Source: Marivirga arenosa (GTDB taxonomy: Bacteria; Bacteroidota; Bacteroidia; Cytophagales; Cyclobacteriaceae). From it: a stretch of DNA of 64,000 nt. The stretch lies in NCBI RefSeq assembly GCF_030503895.2, contig NZ_CP129970.2, positions 3,581,001 through 3,645,000 on the forward strand. Reading direction: 5' to 3'. Shown here one piece after another: positions 55,450 to 63,791 of the stretch. The notes under the pieces were generated by a model, which did no database searches, was not told the DNA's origin, and saw only the letters and a program-made list of their open reading frames with translations. Positions within the stretch are counted from its first letter, which is position 1. Every line of letters begins with the position of its first letter. The translations under genes and the position numbers were made by a program.

Positions 55450-56445
55450 TAATATACTTCCATCTTCCAACTTCTCCGCTATCTCCCCCATATTCAAACT
55501 CTTCATACCGTACTCCTTCTGCAAAAAGCTGAAATGAGTCAATATCTCTCTCAATCCATCCAGATTCTCTTCTGAATGATTGCCGAAATTATGAGGATGC
55601 CACCATAAGTGATAAAATTCAGCCTTTTGAGCTGCAATCGTCATTTCTTTCTTTATACGATTGATCTTTTTCTTATTTAAGAATAGCTCCTTAGGATTAT
55701 AAGGTCTTAATAATCGACTAGCCGGTAATAAATACACGCCTTCTTTTTGCTGAATAGCATTTATACCATAAGAAGTTTTACCGCCAATATTAAAATAAGC
55801 ATCTAAACCACGATTTAATCGCTTCCATTTGCTTTCATTTAATGCTCCATCGGAAATATCCCACCACCAATCCACTGGATTAGAGCGGATAATTTTAATT
55901 CCATTCTCACTGCATACTTTTAAATAATCAGCATTGAATTGGTTCCGGGGAAAAACTAGGGATCTTAACTTTTGCTCATATTTTTCAGAAGCCTTTGTAA
56001 TCGCTTTACAGTCTGCATCAAATTGCGCTAAAGTTTGACCTTTCTCATTACAATAATAGTGGGCAAAGCTATGCGAAGCTAGTTCCTGGCCTCTTCGACT
56101 TATAATATCTTTAATTAGTGAATCTGCATAATGGTAAGGGTCTTCTTGTTCGTTCTCACCAATACCAACAGATTCAAGAAAATGATAAGCGGATAAATGC
56201 TTTTGATCATAACTTGGTTTTTTATCAGGAAAATTTGCTTCAACTTGATTCTTATTTTCATGCATCAGCAAACCCACTGTAGCCCAGCTCACATGCACTT
56301 CATAATGCTCAAATAAATCTAACAACTGCGGGATAAGCTTTCGAGTATTGAGAAAGTATTGCTTTTTGGCTTTATCCAGAGGCCATTTTTCAAAGCCACC
56401 CCAGTGAAGCTCAAAGTCAAGTGATATGGTGAAAATTGAATTCAA
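55399..56445 (-). CDS. Polysaccharide deacetylase-like protein
   Basis: The 348-residue protein has a NodB-like deacetylase domain. The metal/catalytic Asp is in SLDFELHW (Asp9-Glu11 region), and the later motif is SHSFAHYYC with its two His. A polysaccharide-export-type C-terminal half contains HLWWHPHNFGNH. It would remove acetyl groups from an exopolysaccharide or act on a lipid-linked sugar. TTG is the forced start, since TAG lies two codons upstream. The tail NHKGTKTQRN after KADL is read from repeat element E1 and is probably not part of the ancestral protein. Confidence 0.82.
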   Translation of the reverse strand: MNSIFTISLDFELHWGGFEKWPLDKAKKQYFLNTRKLIPQLLDLFEHYEVHVSWATVGLLMHENKNQVEANFPDKKPSYDQKHLSAYHFLESVGIGENEQEDPYHYADSLIKDIISRRGQELASHSFAHYYCNEKGQTLAQFDADCKAITKASEKYEQKLRSLVFPRNQFNADYLKVCSENGIKIIRSNPVDWWWDISDGALNESKWKRLNRGLDAYFNIGGKTSYGINAIQQKEGVYLLPASRLLRPYNPKELFLNKKKINRIKKEMTIAAQKAEFYHLWWHPHNFGNHSEENLDGLREILTHFSFLQKEYGMKSLNMGEIAEKLEDGSILQPKADLNHKGTKTQRN

Positions 56446-56465
56446 ATTCTAAGTTTTTATAACTA

Positions 56466-56473
56466 CAAATTTA
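56466..56473 (-). promoter_or_regulatory. Possible -7 promoter box of the deacetylase gene
   Basis: CAAATTTA reads TAAATTTG on the minus strand, a match to TAnnTTTG. It lies 21 bases upstream of the TTG start, just outside repeat element E2. No clear -33 box is visible, because the element begins there. Confidence 0.35.
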
Positions 56474-56486
56474 CATAAATATTTAT

Positions 56487-56807
56487 CAGCTAAAGCTGAA
56501 ACCTGAACCACAAAGGCACAAAGACACTAAGGTTTTCACAAAGAAAACTATATTTAAACAGAGCTATTAAGCTATTACACGAGTAAAACTTGTATCTCTC
56601 TGATATTCAATACCAAATAATAAATATTTGTGAAATTAATTATTAGATTCCATATAAATAAATTTAACATGAAGTATGGAGATGGCATGAGATTCGAGCT
56701 TAATTATTAAATAACCAATCATTAATTACTAATTATTTTTCTTTGTGCCTTTCCCGATAAATGCGGGACAGGCTGTGTCTTTGTGGTTACCCTGCAGCCT
56801 TCGGCTG
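56487..56807. mobile_element. Inverted-end repeat element E2 (321 bp) with nested hairpin
   Basis: Ends are CAGCTAAAGCTG (56487-56498) with ACCACAAAGGCACAAAG behind it, and the mirror CAGCCTTCGGCTG (56795-56807). Inside the right arm a 22-base hairpin block, TCCCG (56752-56756) to CGGGA (56764-56768) plus CAGGC, interrupts TTTGTGCCTT / TGTGTCTTTGTGG exactly. The interior includes ATTAATTACTAATTA, also seen in E6 and E4. The element fills nearly the whole gap between the deacetylase and GNAT genes, and its right end touches the GNAT stop codon. Confidence 0.75.
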
Positions 56808-57755
56808 TTAAAAGACCTCCAAGTCACCCAAAGCAGGATACCAATTTTTAAAATTTCGGAACTCATCCAGATCCTTTTCCGCTAAAGTTCTAATGGTCAC
56901 ATCTGGCCCTAATTTTTTATTTTGTTTTAAGATGCCAGGAAGCTTTACAGACTCAAAGCCACTGATGCTCATATAATCAAAATCATTTTGATAGTAGATT
57001 TCATCCAGTAATTGTTCCACAGAATGCTTGTCACCAAATACATCACAAACTCTTAGCTCTACTCCTAAACCTCCAGCTTTTAAACGAAAAATCACACAGG
57101 CTTTTGTATTGAAATGAGCATAATATGGAATAATAGGAATCTGCTGATAGCGCCATTTTAAGTAGTCTAATGAGTATTTAGAGTTCCATTCTGATGATGC
57201 TTCAAATTTGAAATTAAAATCAATTAGAGCTTTTTCCAAATTGTAATCTTGAGGATTCAGCAATTCTAAAAATTCCGTTTTTTGATCGCCTTTTAGTTTA
57301 GCAATGGCAATACGAATCGGTTTCTTTATACTAATTTGAATTGGTAATTTTCCGACTTCCTCCCAGCCCATTTTTAAATAGCCTGGCTTAGATTGATTAT
57401 TAGGTGTATTATATACTAAATGGATTCCTTCAGCTTCACATTGTTCTAATAAACCTAAGGTCAACTTCTTGAAAATTCCTTTCCCCTGATGGTTAGGATC
57501 GGTAGCAGTATCAACCGCTCTTATAGCTCTGTATATCTTAGCCTCCTTTTCCCAATTCCATTGCATAAAAGCCCGCACTCCAATCAGTTCTCCCGCTTCC
57601 TCTGCTACCCAAACTGGTGATGCTCCAAATGGATTATTAATATGCTTCCATTGCCAGTATTCCTCCGATTTTGGCATCATAGATTCACCCAAACTGGCTT
57701 TAAGCAGCTGGATTATATTTGGAATGTCTGATTGAGTTGAAGGTCTTATGTTCAT
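56808..57755 (-). CDS. GNAT-family N-acetyltransferase
   Basis: The 315-residue protein has an N-terminal GNAT domain: a first strand MNIRPSTQSDIPNIIQLL, EEAGELIGVRAFMQW, and the acetyl-CoA loop DPNHQGKGIFKKLTLGLLEQ (about residues 92-111) with its Q-G-K-G. A second half resembles an acyltransferase-like extension with YMSISGFESV. In glycan clusters such enzymes acetylate amino sugars. Cytoplasmic. The stop codon touches element E2. Confidence 0.8.
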   Translation of the reverse strand: MNIRPSTQSDIPNIIQLLKASLGESMMPKSEEYWQWKHINNPFGASPVWVAEEAGELIGVRAFMQWNWEKEAKIYRAIRAVDTATDPNHQGKGIFKKLTLGLLEQCEAEGIHLVYNTPNNQSKPGYLKMGWEEVGKLPIQISIKKPIRIAIAKLKGDQKTEFLELLNPQDYNLEKALIDFNFKFEASSEWNSKYSLDYLKWRYQQIPIIPYYAHFNTKACVIFRLKAGGLGVELRVCDVFGDKHSVEQLLDEIYYQNDFDYMSISGFESVKLPGILKQNKKLGPDVTIRTLAEKDLDEFRNFKNWYPALGDLEVF

Positions 57756-57762
57756 TTTTTGA

Positions 57763-58360
57763 CGGCTAAGCCGCTAATTAACCACAAAGACACAAAGGCA
57801 CAAAGAAAAAGAACTAAAAAGACAAGTTCATTCTGGATCATCCTATTTGCTTTTAATTAATTTTTATTTGTATTACTTTAACAAAGTATAATTATTATAC
57901 TATTTCAACCCAAAACCATATCAAATGAGTGAAAATGAATTATCTAAAATTGTAGTTAATGCAGCTTATCAAGTCCACACTGAATTAGGTGCTGGATTAC
58001 TGGAAAACGTTTATCAGGAATGTCTATTTAGTGAGTTACAAGATGCAGGAATTAAGGTTAAGAAAGAAGTTGCTTTGTCAGTTGTTTACAAAAATAAAAA
58101 AATTGAATTAGGATACTGAATTGACCTATGGATTGAGAATAAGTTAATAATCGAACTAAAATGCGTTGATTCTTTTATGCCTATCCATAAAGCTCAGTTA
58201 TTAACTTATTTAAAACTTACCAATAATAAATTAGGACTGCTGATAAACTTTAATGTTCCCTTAATCAAAAATGGGATAAAAAGAGTAATAAATGGTTATT
58301 TATAGTCTTAAAAAAACTTTGTGCCTTCGTGTCTTCGTGGTTCAAATCAGCCTTTGGCTG
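57763..58360. mobile_element. Inverted-end repeat element E3 (598 bp) carrying a GxxExxY gene
   Basis: Left end CGGCTAAGCCG (57763-57773) with TTAACCACAAAGACACAAAGG behind it; right end GTGCCTTCGTGTCTTCGTGG, then CAGCCTTTGGCTG (58348-58360). These are the same end sequences as in E1, E2, E5, E6 and E7. Unlike those it encloses a gene remnant (57925-58305) and is the only member here with cargo. Its right hairpin provides the last six codons (LATAKG) and stop of the glycosyltransferase at 58347. Confidence 0.72.
57925..58305 (+). pseudogene. GxxExxY protein (PDDEXK_3-like) with an in-frame stop
   Basis: The full frame is 126 codons plus TAG at 58303. It begins with the family motif GAGLLENVYQ (G-x-G-L-L-E-x-x-Y) and ends with PIHKAQLLTYLKL, LGLLINFNVP and GIKRVINGYL. 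TGA at 58117-58119 stands where the family usually has Arg (GYRIDL), a one-base CGA to TGA change. The predicted nuclease-fold residues Asp67, Glu77 and Lys79 (IDL, IELK) come just after this stop, so a 64-residue product would lack them. The gene lies wholly within repeat element E3. Confidence 0.82.
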
Positions 58361-59579
58361 TAGCCAAATAAACCTCTTCAAGTTCCCTCACCATCCGTTT
58401 CAAACTAAAAGCCTCTTCCACTCTCTTTCTAGCTCCTTTTGCTAGTTTGGCTCGCAATTCCTTATCTCTTAAATGCTCCAATTTCTTAGCTAAGCTTTCC
58501 CACTCCTTTACAGCTACCAACAAACCACTTTTACCCTCCTGAATTACCTCTTTTACTCCACCCGCATCAGTAGACAAAATCGCACATTCCATGCTCATGG
58601 CCTCCAGTAGTGCTATGGGTAAGCCTTCAAATTGAGAACTCATCATAAAGATGTCCATCATGGAAAACCAATCTTTGGTGTTGGTCTGTAGGCCAGGTAA
58701 AAATAACTGCTTTTCTAAACCCAACTCAGTGCGTAATTGCAATAATTGAGCCGCAAAAGGACCATTCCCCACTATCACTCCTCTTAAATTCGGATTTTCT
58801 TTGGCAGCCGTATGAAATACCTTTATCCATTCCACTAAGCGCTTTTGAAAACGGAAAACGGCAATGGTACCCACTACCTGAAGCTCATGATTATCTCTCT
58901 TTTGTCTGATTAGCTCTTGCAAAACTTGTTTTCCATTATCAAAAGGCAGTTCGACCGCCTCTGCATCATTTGCTCGAAAAGTAATCGCACTGGATTCATC
59001 AGCTAGTGCTTCTACTGCCGAAGCCGTCTCATCCAAAGTCTGTCGTTGATAGAAATCGGTATTGACGCCATTTAGAACCGTTTGTACTGGCACCTTGGGC
59101 TTTATATTTTGCTGAATAGAAGTATGCACATCAGCGCTTACCGCGATGGCTTTCGATTGCCAGTTGAAAGTTAATTTATTCAGCCAGAAGGTCACTTTAT
59201 GATAGCGTTCCTGCTTATTATGTTCGGTATAAATCAAAGGCACCGGATTGCTTTTATGCAAAAAGCGCGCTAAAAAGCCAGCCCAGGGCAAATGGGCATG
59301 CACCAAATTGATGTCATGCTTTTTGATATAGTGGTCGACTTTATCAATCTGTCGCATCAGCTGTATATTATTTTTAGCGGGCAAACAACTCACTTTAGCA
59401 CCCGCCTCTTCCAAAGCCGCCACCATCTGATCTTTCCAGGGTAGGAAGTAGATATAATGAAATTCAAATTGGTCTTTATCGTGTAGTTTGAGCGTTTCCG
59501 GTAATAGCATCTCTGCTCCGCCCCTACCAAGGGATTTAATGATGTGAAGGACTTTTGTTTTAGGTTTGCTGGTTGTCAT
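58347..59579 (-). CDS. Family-4 glycosyltransferase with a central insert
   Basis: The 410-residue protein is a GT-B group 1 enzyme: VLHIIKSLGRGGAEMLLPE at the start, LVHAHLPWAG, TEHNKQERYH, then VVGTIAVFRFQKRLVEW and the donor site SSQFEGLPIALLEAMSME. Between VLNGVNTDFYQ and the C-terminal domain is an Ala/Glu-rich insert of about 45 residues, not typical of the family. Its last residues ATAKG and stop are read from repeat element E3. Base composition looks somewhat less AT-rich than its neighbours, which may point to transfer. Confidence 0.88.
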   Translation of the reverse strand: MTTSKPKTKVLHIIKSLGRGGAEMLLPETLKLHDKDQFEFHYIYFLPWKDQMVAALEEAGAKVSCLPAKNNIQLMRQIDKVDHYIKKHDINLVHAHLPWAGFLARFLHKSNPVPLIYTEHNKQERYHKVTFWLNKLTFNWQSKAIAVSADVHTSIQQNIKPKVPVQTVLNGVNTDFYQRQTLDETASAVEALADESSAITFRANDAEAVELPFDNGKQVLQELIRQKRDNHELQVVGTIAVFRFQKRLVEWIKVFHTAAKENPNLRGVIVGNGPFAAQLLQLRTELGLEKQLFLPGLQTNTKDWFSMMDIFMMSSQFEGLPIALLEAMSMECAILSTDAGGVKEVIQEGKSGLLVAVKEWESLAKKLEHLRDKELRAKLAKGARKRVEEAFSLKRMVRELEEVYLATAKG

Positions 59580-59715
59580 GTTGGCAAGTGTGCAAGTAAT
59601 TGGTTAAATGGTAATTAGTAATGAGTAATTAGAAATTAGTTAATTATTGAACTGCTGAACATTAATTTTATGGAAAACTTTCCTATTTTCTACTCTCTAA
59701 TCAATAATCTCGGCT

Positions 59716-59930
59716 AATTATGCAAAGCTATGATATTTTTTTAACCACAAAAGAGGCAAAAGAAAACAAAAGTTTACCAATCTACCTGTTCTGAGAATCG
59801 GAAGAGAATTAAGGATGGATGTTATAATTATGTGATTTATTAATTAATTACTAATTCGTAATTATTAGTTAAAAATACAGTCTTTTTCCGTTGTAAGAAA
59901 AGCATAGTCTTGAATTAATTATGCAAAGCT
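59716..59930. repeat. 14-bp direct repeats bounding a decayed element (E4)
   Basis: AATTATGCAAAGCT occurs at 59716-59729 and again at 59917-59930, 201 bases apart. The second copy contains the start codon of the next gene. Between them lies TTTAACCACAAAAGAGGCAAAAG, a worn version of the element left end, and ATTAATTACTAATT, but no right-end hairpin. The pair could be a target-site duplication or a recombination scar. The rest of the 341-base gap holds nothing that I can name. Confidence 0.5.
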
Positions 59931-61207
59931 TTGCTGACTATTTAATTAGAAAGTATTTTTACAAAATGATCTACGGCATCTTCATCATTATCCTCTCCTA
60001 CTTCATTTCCATGCAGGTGATAGACCGACTGATGCCAGTTCGTAAGGGCCTCAATAAATTTGGCCTCCCAAACCACAGCACTAAAGACAATAAGTTTCTC
60101 AAGCAGCTTTTTTGGTATCATCTGTTTTTGTCTTTGGTTTATTATACTTATGCACTGTTTAATCCTTCTGACTCTCAATTTTACTATGAGAAGGTGATAA
60201 ATAACTTTAGAGGGCCTGAATGGATGGACTTTTATGGTACTTCTACCACTTTTATAGAATGGACAGGATATCCTTTTGTAAAATGGTTAGGCTTCTCTTA
60301 TGAGGCAATGATGGCTCTATTTGCCTTATTTGGTTTTTTAGGATTTATATATTTTTACAAATTCTTTAGGGAGAGAATTGCTTTTAAAAACACCTTATTT
60401 GGTTTTGACCTCCTACATTTATTTTTCCTACTCCCCAACCTTCACTTTTGGTCAGGTTCCTTTGGGAAAGGTTCTTTTATTTTTTTGGGAATTGGATTAC
60501 TTTTCTATAGCTTAAACAATATTAAAAAAAGATATTGGGTATTATTGGTGGGAGCATTGATTACCTATCATATTAGACCACATATTTTACTGGTAATTCT
60601 AGCTTCATCTTTGATTGGTTTTACCTTTAGTACCAAAGGTTTAGGTTATTCTGTGAAGTTCATAATGATTGCAGTAGCTACAATTGCGCTAGGCTTTATT
60701 TATCAAGATGTTTTGAAAATGGTGGGCTTAGAAACAGACACCCTATTCACTGAAGGTTTAAATATGGACCATAGAGCTTCTGAATTAGCAAAAGCTACTT
60801 CCGGTATAGACATTACTACTATGAGTCTGCCTGAGCAAGTCTTTACTTTTCTTTTTAGGCCCCTCTTTTTTGATGCTCCGGGTATGTTAGGGATTATCGT
60901 ATCCTTTGAAAATGTGTTTCTATTGGGAATTACATTGGCTTTTGTATTTAAAGGAGGAATAGCTTATATAATCAAAGGAGATTTTGCCGTGAAAACTGCT
61001 TTTTTTAGTTTTATCACCGTTTCTATCGCACTAGCACAGATTTCAGGCAATTTGGGAATTGCCATCCGGCAGAAAAGCCAGGTAATGATTTTATTTCTCT
61101 TTGTAATCATTCAGATGTATGATGATAAGAAAAAGGAGGCTTTTAGGGCAAGAATGAGGAAAGTAAGGAGGCAAAGGGCTGCTGAACCAGCTAAAGCTGG
61201 TAGATAA
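59921..61207 (+). CDS. Polytopic membrane protein, possible O-antigen/EPS polymerase (Wzy-like)
   Basis: The 428-residue protein has about ten membrane helices. A large loop (about residues 85-115) precedes YPFVKWLGFSYEAMMALFALFGF, and a basic C-terminal tail (RARMRKVRRQRA) follows. The helix pattern and glycan-gene neighbourhood fit a Wzy/EpsG-type polymerase or similar, but there is no decisive motif. It is the only + strand gene of the region. The last codons EPAKAGR and stop lie in repeat element E5; the start lies in the 14-base direct repeat. So both ends have been touched by repeats. Confidence 0.7.
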   Translation: MQSFADYLIRKYFYKMIYGIFIIILSYFISMQVIDRLMPVRKGLNKFGLPNHSTKDNKFLKQLFWYHLFLSLVYYTYALFNPSDSQFYYEKVINNFRGPEWMDFYGTSTTFIEWTGYPFVKWLGFSYEAMMALFALFGFLGFIYFYKFFRERIAFKNTLFGFDLLHLFFLLPNLHFWSGSFGKGSFIFLGIGLLFYSLNNIKKRYWVLLVGALITYHIRPHILLVILASSLIGFTFSTKGLGYSVKFIMIAVATIALGFIYQDVLKMVGLETDTLFTEGLNMDHRASELAKATSGIDITTMSLPEQVFTFLFRPLFFDAPGMLGIIVSFENVFLLGITLAFVFKGGIAYIIKGDFAVKTAFFSFITVSIALAQISGNLGIAIRQKSQVMILFLFVIIQMYDDKKKEAFRARMRKVRRQRAAEPAKAGR

Positions 61208-61501
61208 CCACAAAGTCACGAAGGCACAAAGTAATTCAGCTAAAGCTGAAACAATAATCTCGCAAAACCAGTCCCGCACTTTAGTCGGGAGTCGCAGTGA
61301 CACTAAGGATTATTAACTTGAGCACAAAAGCTATTTCCAAGCGTCATTGCGAATCCATATAGGGTGAAGCAATCTATTGTAAGCTAAAGCACACTTGAGA
61401 TTGCTTCATCCCTAGCAATGACAGTAAATACTGTCATTATCATTAATTCTCATTTTTCTTTGCGCCTTCGTGCCTTTGTGGTTCAATACAGCCTCAGGCT
61501 G
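61187..61501. mobile_element. Inverted-end repeat element E5 (315 bp), composite
   Basis: Left end CCAGCTAAAGCTGG (61187-61200) then TAACCACAAAGTCACGAAGGC. A second left-type hairpin CAGCTAAAGCTG follows at 61237-61248. Next comes a nested TCCCGCAC/GTCGGGA hairpin (61272-61290) and an 80-bp inverted repeat (61343-61422). Right end CGCCTTCGTGCCTTTGTGG then CAGCCTCAGGCTG (61489-61501). It supplies the 3' end of the membrane-protein gene and the last three codons and stop of the epimerase gene. It fills the whole 286-base gap. Confidence 0.72.
61343..61422. repeat. 80-bp imperfect inverted repeat inside E5
   Basis: Outer arms GTCATTGC (61343-61350) and GCAATGAC (61415-61422), with inner arms GAAGCAATCT and AGATTGCTTC. 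The GTCATTGCGA...GAAGCAATC theme is a widespread bacterial intergenic repeat. A second small hairpin GACAGT-AAAT-ACTGTC follows at 61420-61435. Confidence 0.65.
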
Positions 61502-62441
61502 TCCCGATGAGTTTAGCCAATCCTTCTTTAAGATTGAATTTGGGATTGTAGTTTAGTTGGTTTTTGATTAGGTTTATATCCGCAGCACTTTTTTTGATGT
61601 CACCTTTTCTAGCTTCTTGGTATGTTGGGTCATTAGAGTATTTCGTTAGATTTTTTAGCACATCGTACAATTCATTTAGAGAAGTCGTTTGTCCGCTCCC
61701 TACATTATATAATCCAAAGGTTATTTCAGATTGGGCTCCTAACAACAAAGCTTGCACTACATCGTCCACAAAAACAAAATCACGGATTTGTTCCCCATCT
61801 CCGAAGATTTGAATGGGTTCTCCTTTTTGCATTCTATCCATGAAAATGGAAATCACACCCGAATAAGGTGAATCTGCTCTTTGTCCGGGACCGAAAACAT
61901 TGAAAAAGCGAAAACCTACGCTTTCAATATCCTCCCATTCCTGAAATGCTTTGGCATACTGCTCATTCAACAATTTGCTTAAGCCATAAGGGGATTGTGG
62001 GTTTAATGTAGCGGTTTCTTGTATGGGCATTTGCATTTGCTCACCATAGACTGCGGAGGATGAGGCATAGCATAGCTTTTTGACTTTAAGCTTTCTTGCC
62101 AATTCCAACATATTGATAAAACCACTTTCATTGGTTCGGTGCGTTAAAAATGGCATCTCAAATGATTTAGGAACACTGACCACTGCTGCTAAATGGAAAA
62201 TGTAATCTAAATCAGTGATAGATTCCACTGTTGAAGGTTTGGCAACATCCTCATTGATAAATGCTACTTCAGGCAATCCAATAATATCTTCTATATTACT
62301 TTGAAGACCAGTAGATAAATTATCGATGATATAAAGCTTAGCAGGTTTTTCTCTAATAATGGTCTTAACCAAATGATGACCGATAAAGCCCGCTCCGCCT
62401 GTAACTAAAATATGTTTGCCTTTTAAAAAACTATAATTCAT
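61494..62441 (-). CDS. NAD-dependent sugar-nucleotide epimerase/dehydratase
   Basis: The 315-residue protein is an extended SDR of the GalE/WbpP type. The NAD motif is VTGGAGFIGHHLV (about residues 12-24), and the DNLSTG after the second strand shows NAD preference. The active-site Ser is near SSSAVYG, and Tyr/Lys are in YGLSKLLNEQ. GFRFFNVFGPGQ follows. It interconverts UDP-sugars for glycan synthesis. Its terminal GTA and stop are read from element E5. The exact sugar is unknown. Confidence 0.9.
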   Translation of the reverse strand: MNYSFLKGKHILVTGGAGFIGHHLVKTIIREKPAKLYIIDNLSTGLQSNIEDIIGLPEVAFINEDVAKPSTVESITDLDYIFHLAAVVSVPKSFEMPFLTHRTNESGFINMLELARKLKVKKLCYASSSAVYGEQMQMPIQETATLNPQSPYGLSKLLNEQYAKAFQEWEDIESVGFRFFNVFGPGQRADSPYSGVISIFMDRMQKGEPIQIFGDGEQIRDFVFVDDVVQALLLGAQSEITFGLYNVGSGQTTSLNELYDVLKNLTKYSNDPTYQEARKGDIKKSAADINLIKNQLNYNPKFNLKEGLAKLIGTA

Positions 62442-62456
62442 TTAAATTGATTTTTG

Positions 62457-62656
62457 GAGCTAAAGCTCTTTTTTGAACCACAAAGTCAGGGAAACACAAA
62501 GGTTTCACAAATAAAATTTTAATAAAAAAGTGGTTTTAGCATAACTATGTATTTTTAAACTGAATTATTAATTACTAATTAATATTCTTAGTGGCTTTGT
62601 GCCTCCCGACTTCTGGTACGGGACAAGTTTTGTGGTTCCATCACAGCCTCCGGCTG
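62457..62656. mobile_element. Inverted-end repeat element E6 (200 bp) with nested hairpin
   Basis: Left end GAGCTAAAGCTC (62457-62468) then GAACCACAAAGTCAGG; right end CAGCCTCCGGCTG (62644-62656). The interior has ATTATTAATTACTAATTA. A 24-base block running from TCCCGACTTC to CGGGACAAG interrupts TTTGTGCC / TTTTGTGGTT in the right arm. The end hairpin encodes the final DSRRL and stop of the glycosyltransferase at 62641. Confidence 0.75.
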
Positions 62657-63777
62657 TCTAAAACCTCTTTATAGTAATCAGCGAATTTTTCCGCTATGAC
62701 CTCATTCCTAAAATCCTTTTGCACTAATTCATAAGCTCTTTTGACTCTTTCTTTAGTTGCATCAGGATTCTCAATGGTTTCTATGATCGCTTCAACAAAG
62801 CCTTCCTCATCTCCTTTTTTCATCAAAATACCAGTCTGTTCATTTTTTACCACTTCCCCGACTCCGCCCACATTATAAGCCACAACAGGTATTTGGCAAT
62901 CAAAAGCCTCTAAAATAACGCCAGGTAAGCCTTCAATGATACTGGGCAATACAAAAACATCCGCTTGTCGAACATAGTGCATAGGATCGGATTGAAAACC
63001 TAAGAATTCCACGTAATTAGTAATCCCCGTATCTTGAACTAGTTGTTCAGTTTCTTTTCTTAAAACTCCATCACCAACTAATTTAAGTTGAGCATTTGGA
63101 TATTCTTTTAATAGCTTTTTGAAAATAGAGAGTAGACCTTGATGATTTTTCTCAAAACTAAAGCCTCCAACATGGACTATGCACAGTTCTCTTTTTCCCG
63201 ATTCGTTCCTCTCGGGATCTCCGCTTTGCTTCGACAATGACGATTTCGTGTCAGGACCTTCGCTAAGCTTCGGTTCAATACCAATAGGTATTACTTTTGA
63301 TTTATTTTCTGTATTAGGAAATAAATCATTCAAATCTTTTTTTGACTGTTGACTTACAGAAGCAATACCCTCTACATTTTGGTATAAAAATCCATTTAAC
63401 TTTTTAATTACAGGATTTTTAATATACAAACTGACCATAGAGGCATTTCTGAAGACAATGGGCTGTGGCCAGCCATGCATTAGCTTTGAAAGCACGGCAT
63501 ATTTTAAAGTATCTCCTGCATTGGCTTGGATAATATCAGGTTTTTCATTTTTGATGATTGCAGCTAAGCTTTTAAAGCCAGCAAAATCCAACCATCTCAA
63601 CTTGCTTGCTAAACCTAAATGAATTTGTTTGCCTGAAAACCTCAATTCACCTGCTCCTTTAAATAATGATACTAAAACTACTTCATGACCTTGAGCCTGC
63701 AGATGATTACTCAACTGGCTTGCAAACATTTCAGCTCCGCGTAGCTGGGGTTTCTGTATGATCTGTATAATTTTCAA
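62641..63777 (-). CDS. Family-4 glycosyltransferase with in-frame palindromic insert
   Basis: The 378-residue protein is a GT-B group 1 enzyme: IQKPQLRGAEMFASQL at the start, IQANAGDTLKYA, VIPIGIEP, VHVGGFSFEKNHQGLL and the donor site PSIIEGLPGVILEAFDCQIP. Between VIPIGIEP and ELCIVHVGG lie about 29 residues (KLSEGPDTKSS...GKR) read from a palindromic sequence (63196-63272), which looks like an inserted repeat. The start codon is TTG, with no ATG before the conserved N-terminus. Element E7 begins 15 bases upstream, and the C-terminal DSRRL and stop come from element E6. Confidence 0.87.
   Translation of the reverse strand: MKIIQIIQKPQLRGAEMFASQLSNHLQAQGHEVVLVSLFKGAGELRFSGKQIHLGLASKLRWLDFAGFKSLAAIIKNEKPDIIQANAGDTLKYAVLSKLMHGWPQPIVFRNASMVSLYIKNPVIKKLNGFLYQNVEGIASVSQQSKKDLNDLFPNTENKSKVIPIGIEPKLSEGPDTKSSLSKQSGDPERNESGKRELCIVHVGGFSFEKNHQGLLSIFKKLLKEYPNAQLKLVGDGVLRKETEQLVQDTGITNYVEFLGFQSDPMHYVRQADVFVLPSIIEGLPGVILEAFDCQIPVVAYNVGGVGEVVKNEQTGILMKKGDEEGFVEAIIETIENPDATKERVKRAYELVQKDFRNEVIAEKFADYYKEVLDSRRL
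63196..63272. repeat. Palindromic patch inside a glycosyltransferase gene
   Basis: TCCCGA (63196-63201) and TCGGGA (63212-63217) form a hairpin of the same class as those nested in E2, E6 and E7. It is followed by CTTTGCTTCGACAATGACG and CTTCGCTAAGCTTCGG. Its length keeps the frame, so the gene stays open and gains roughly 29 Ser/Glu/Lys/Gly-rich residues between the two GT-B domains. Confidence 0.6.
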
Positions 63778-63791
63778 GCTAATATTTTAGA

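Noticed and set aside
57925-58119. Complete 64-residue GxxExxY protein
   Set aside because: The same frame continues with conserved family sequence to 58305; the short form lacks the C-terminal half, so a pseudogene is the better reading.
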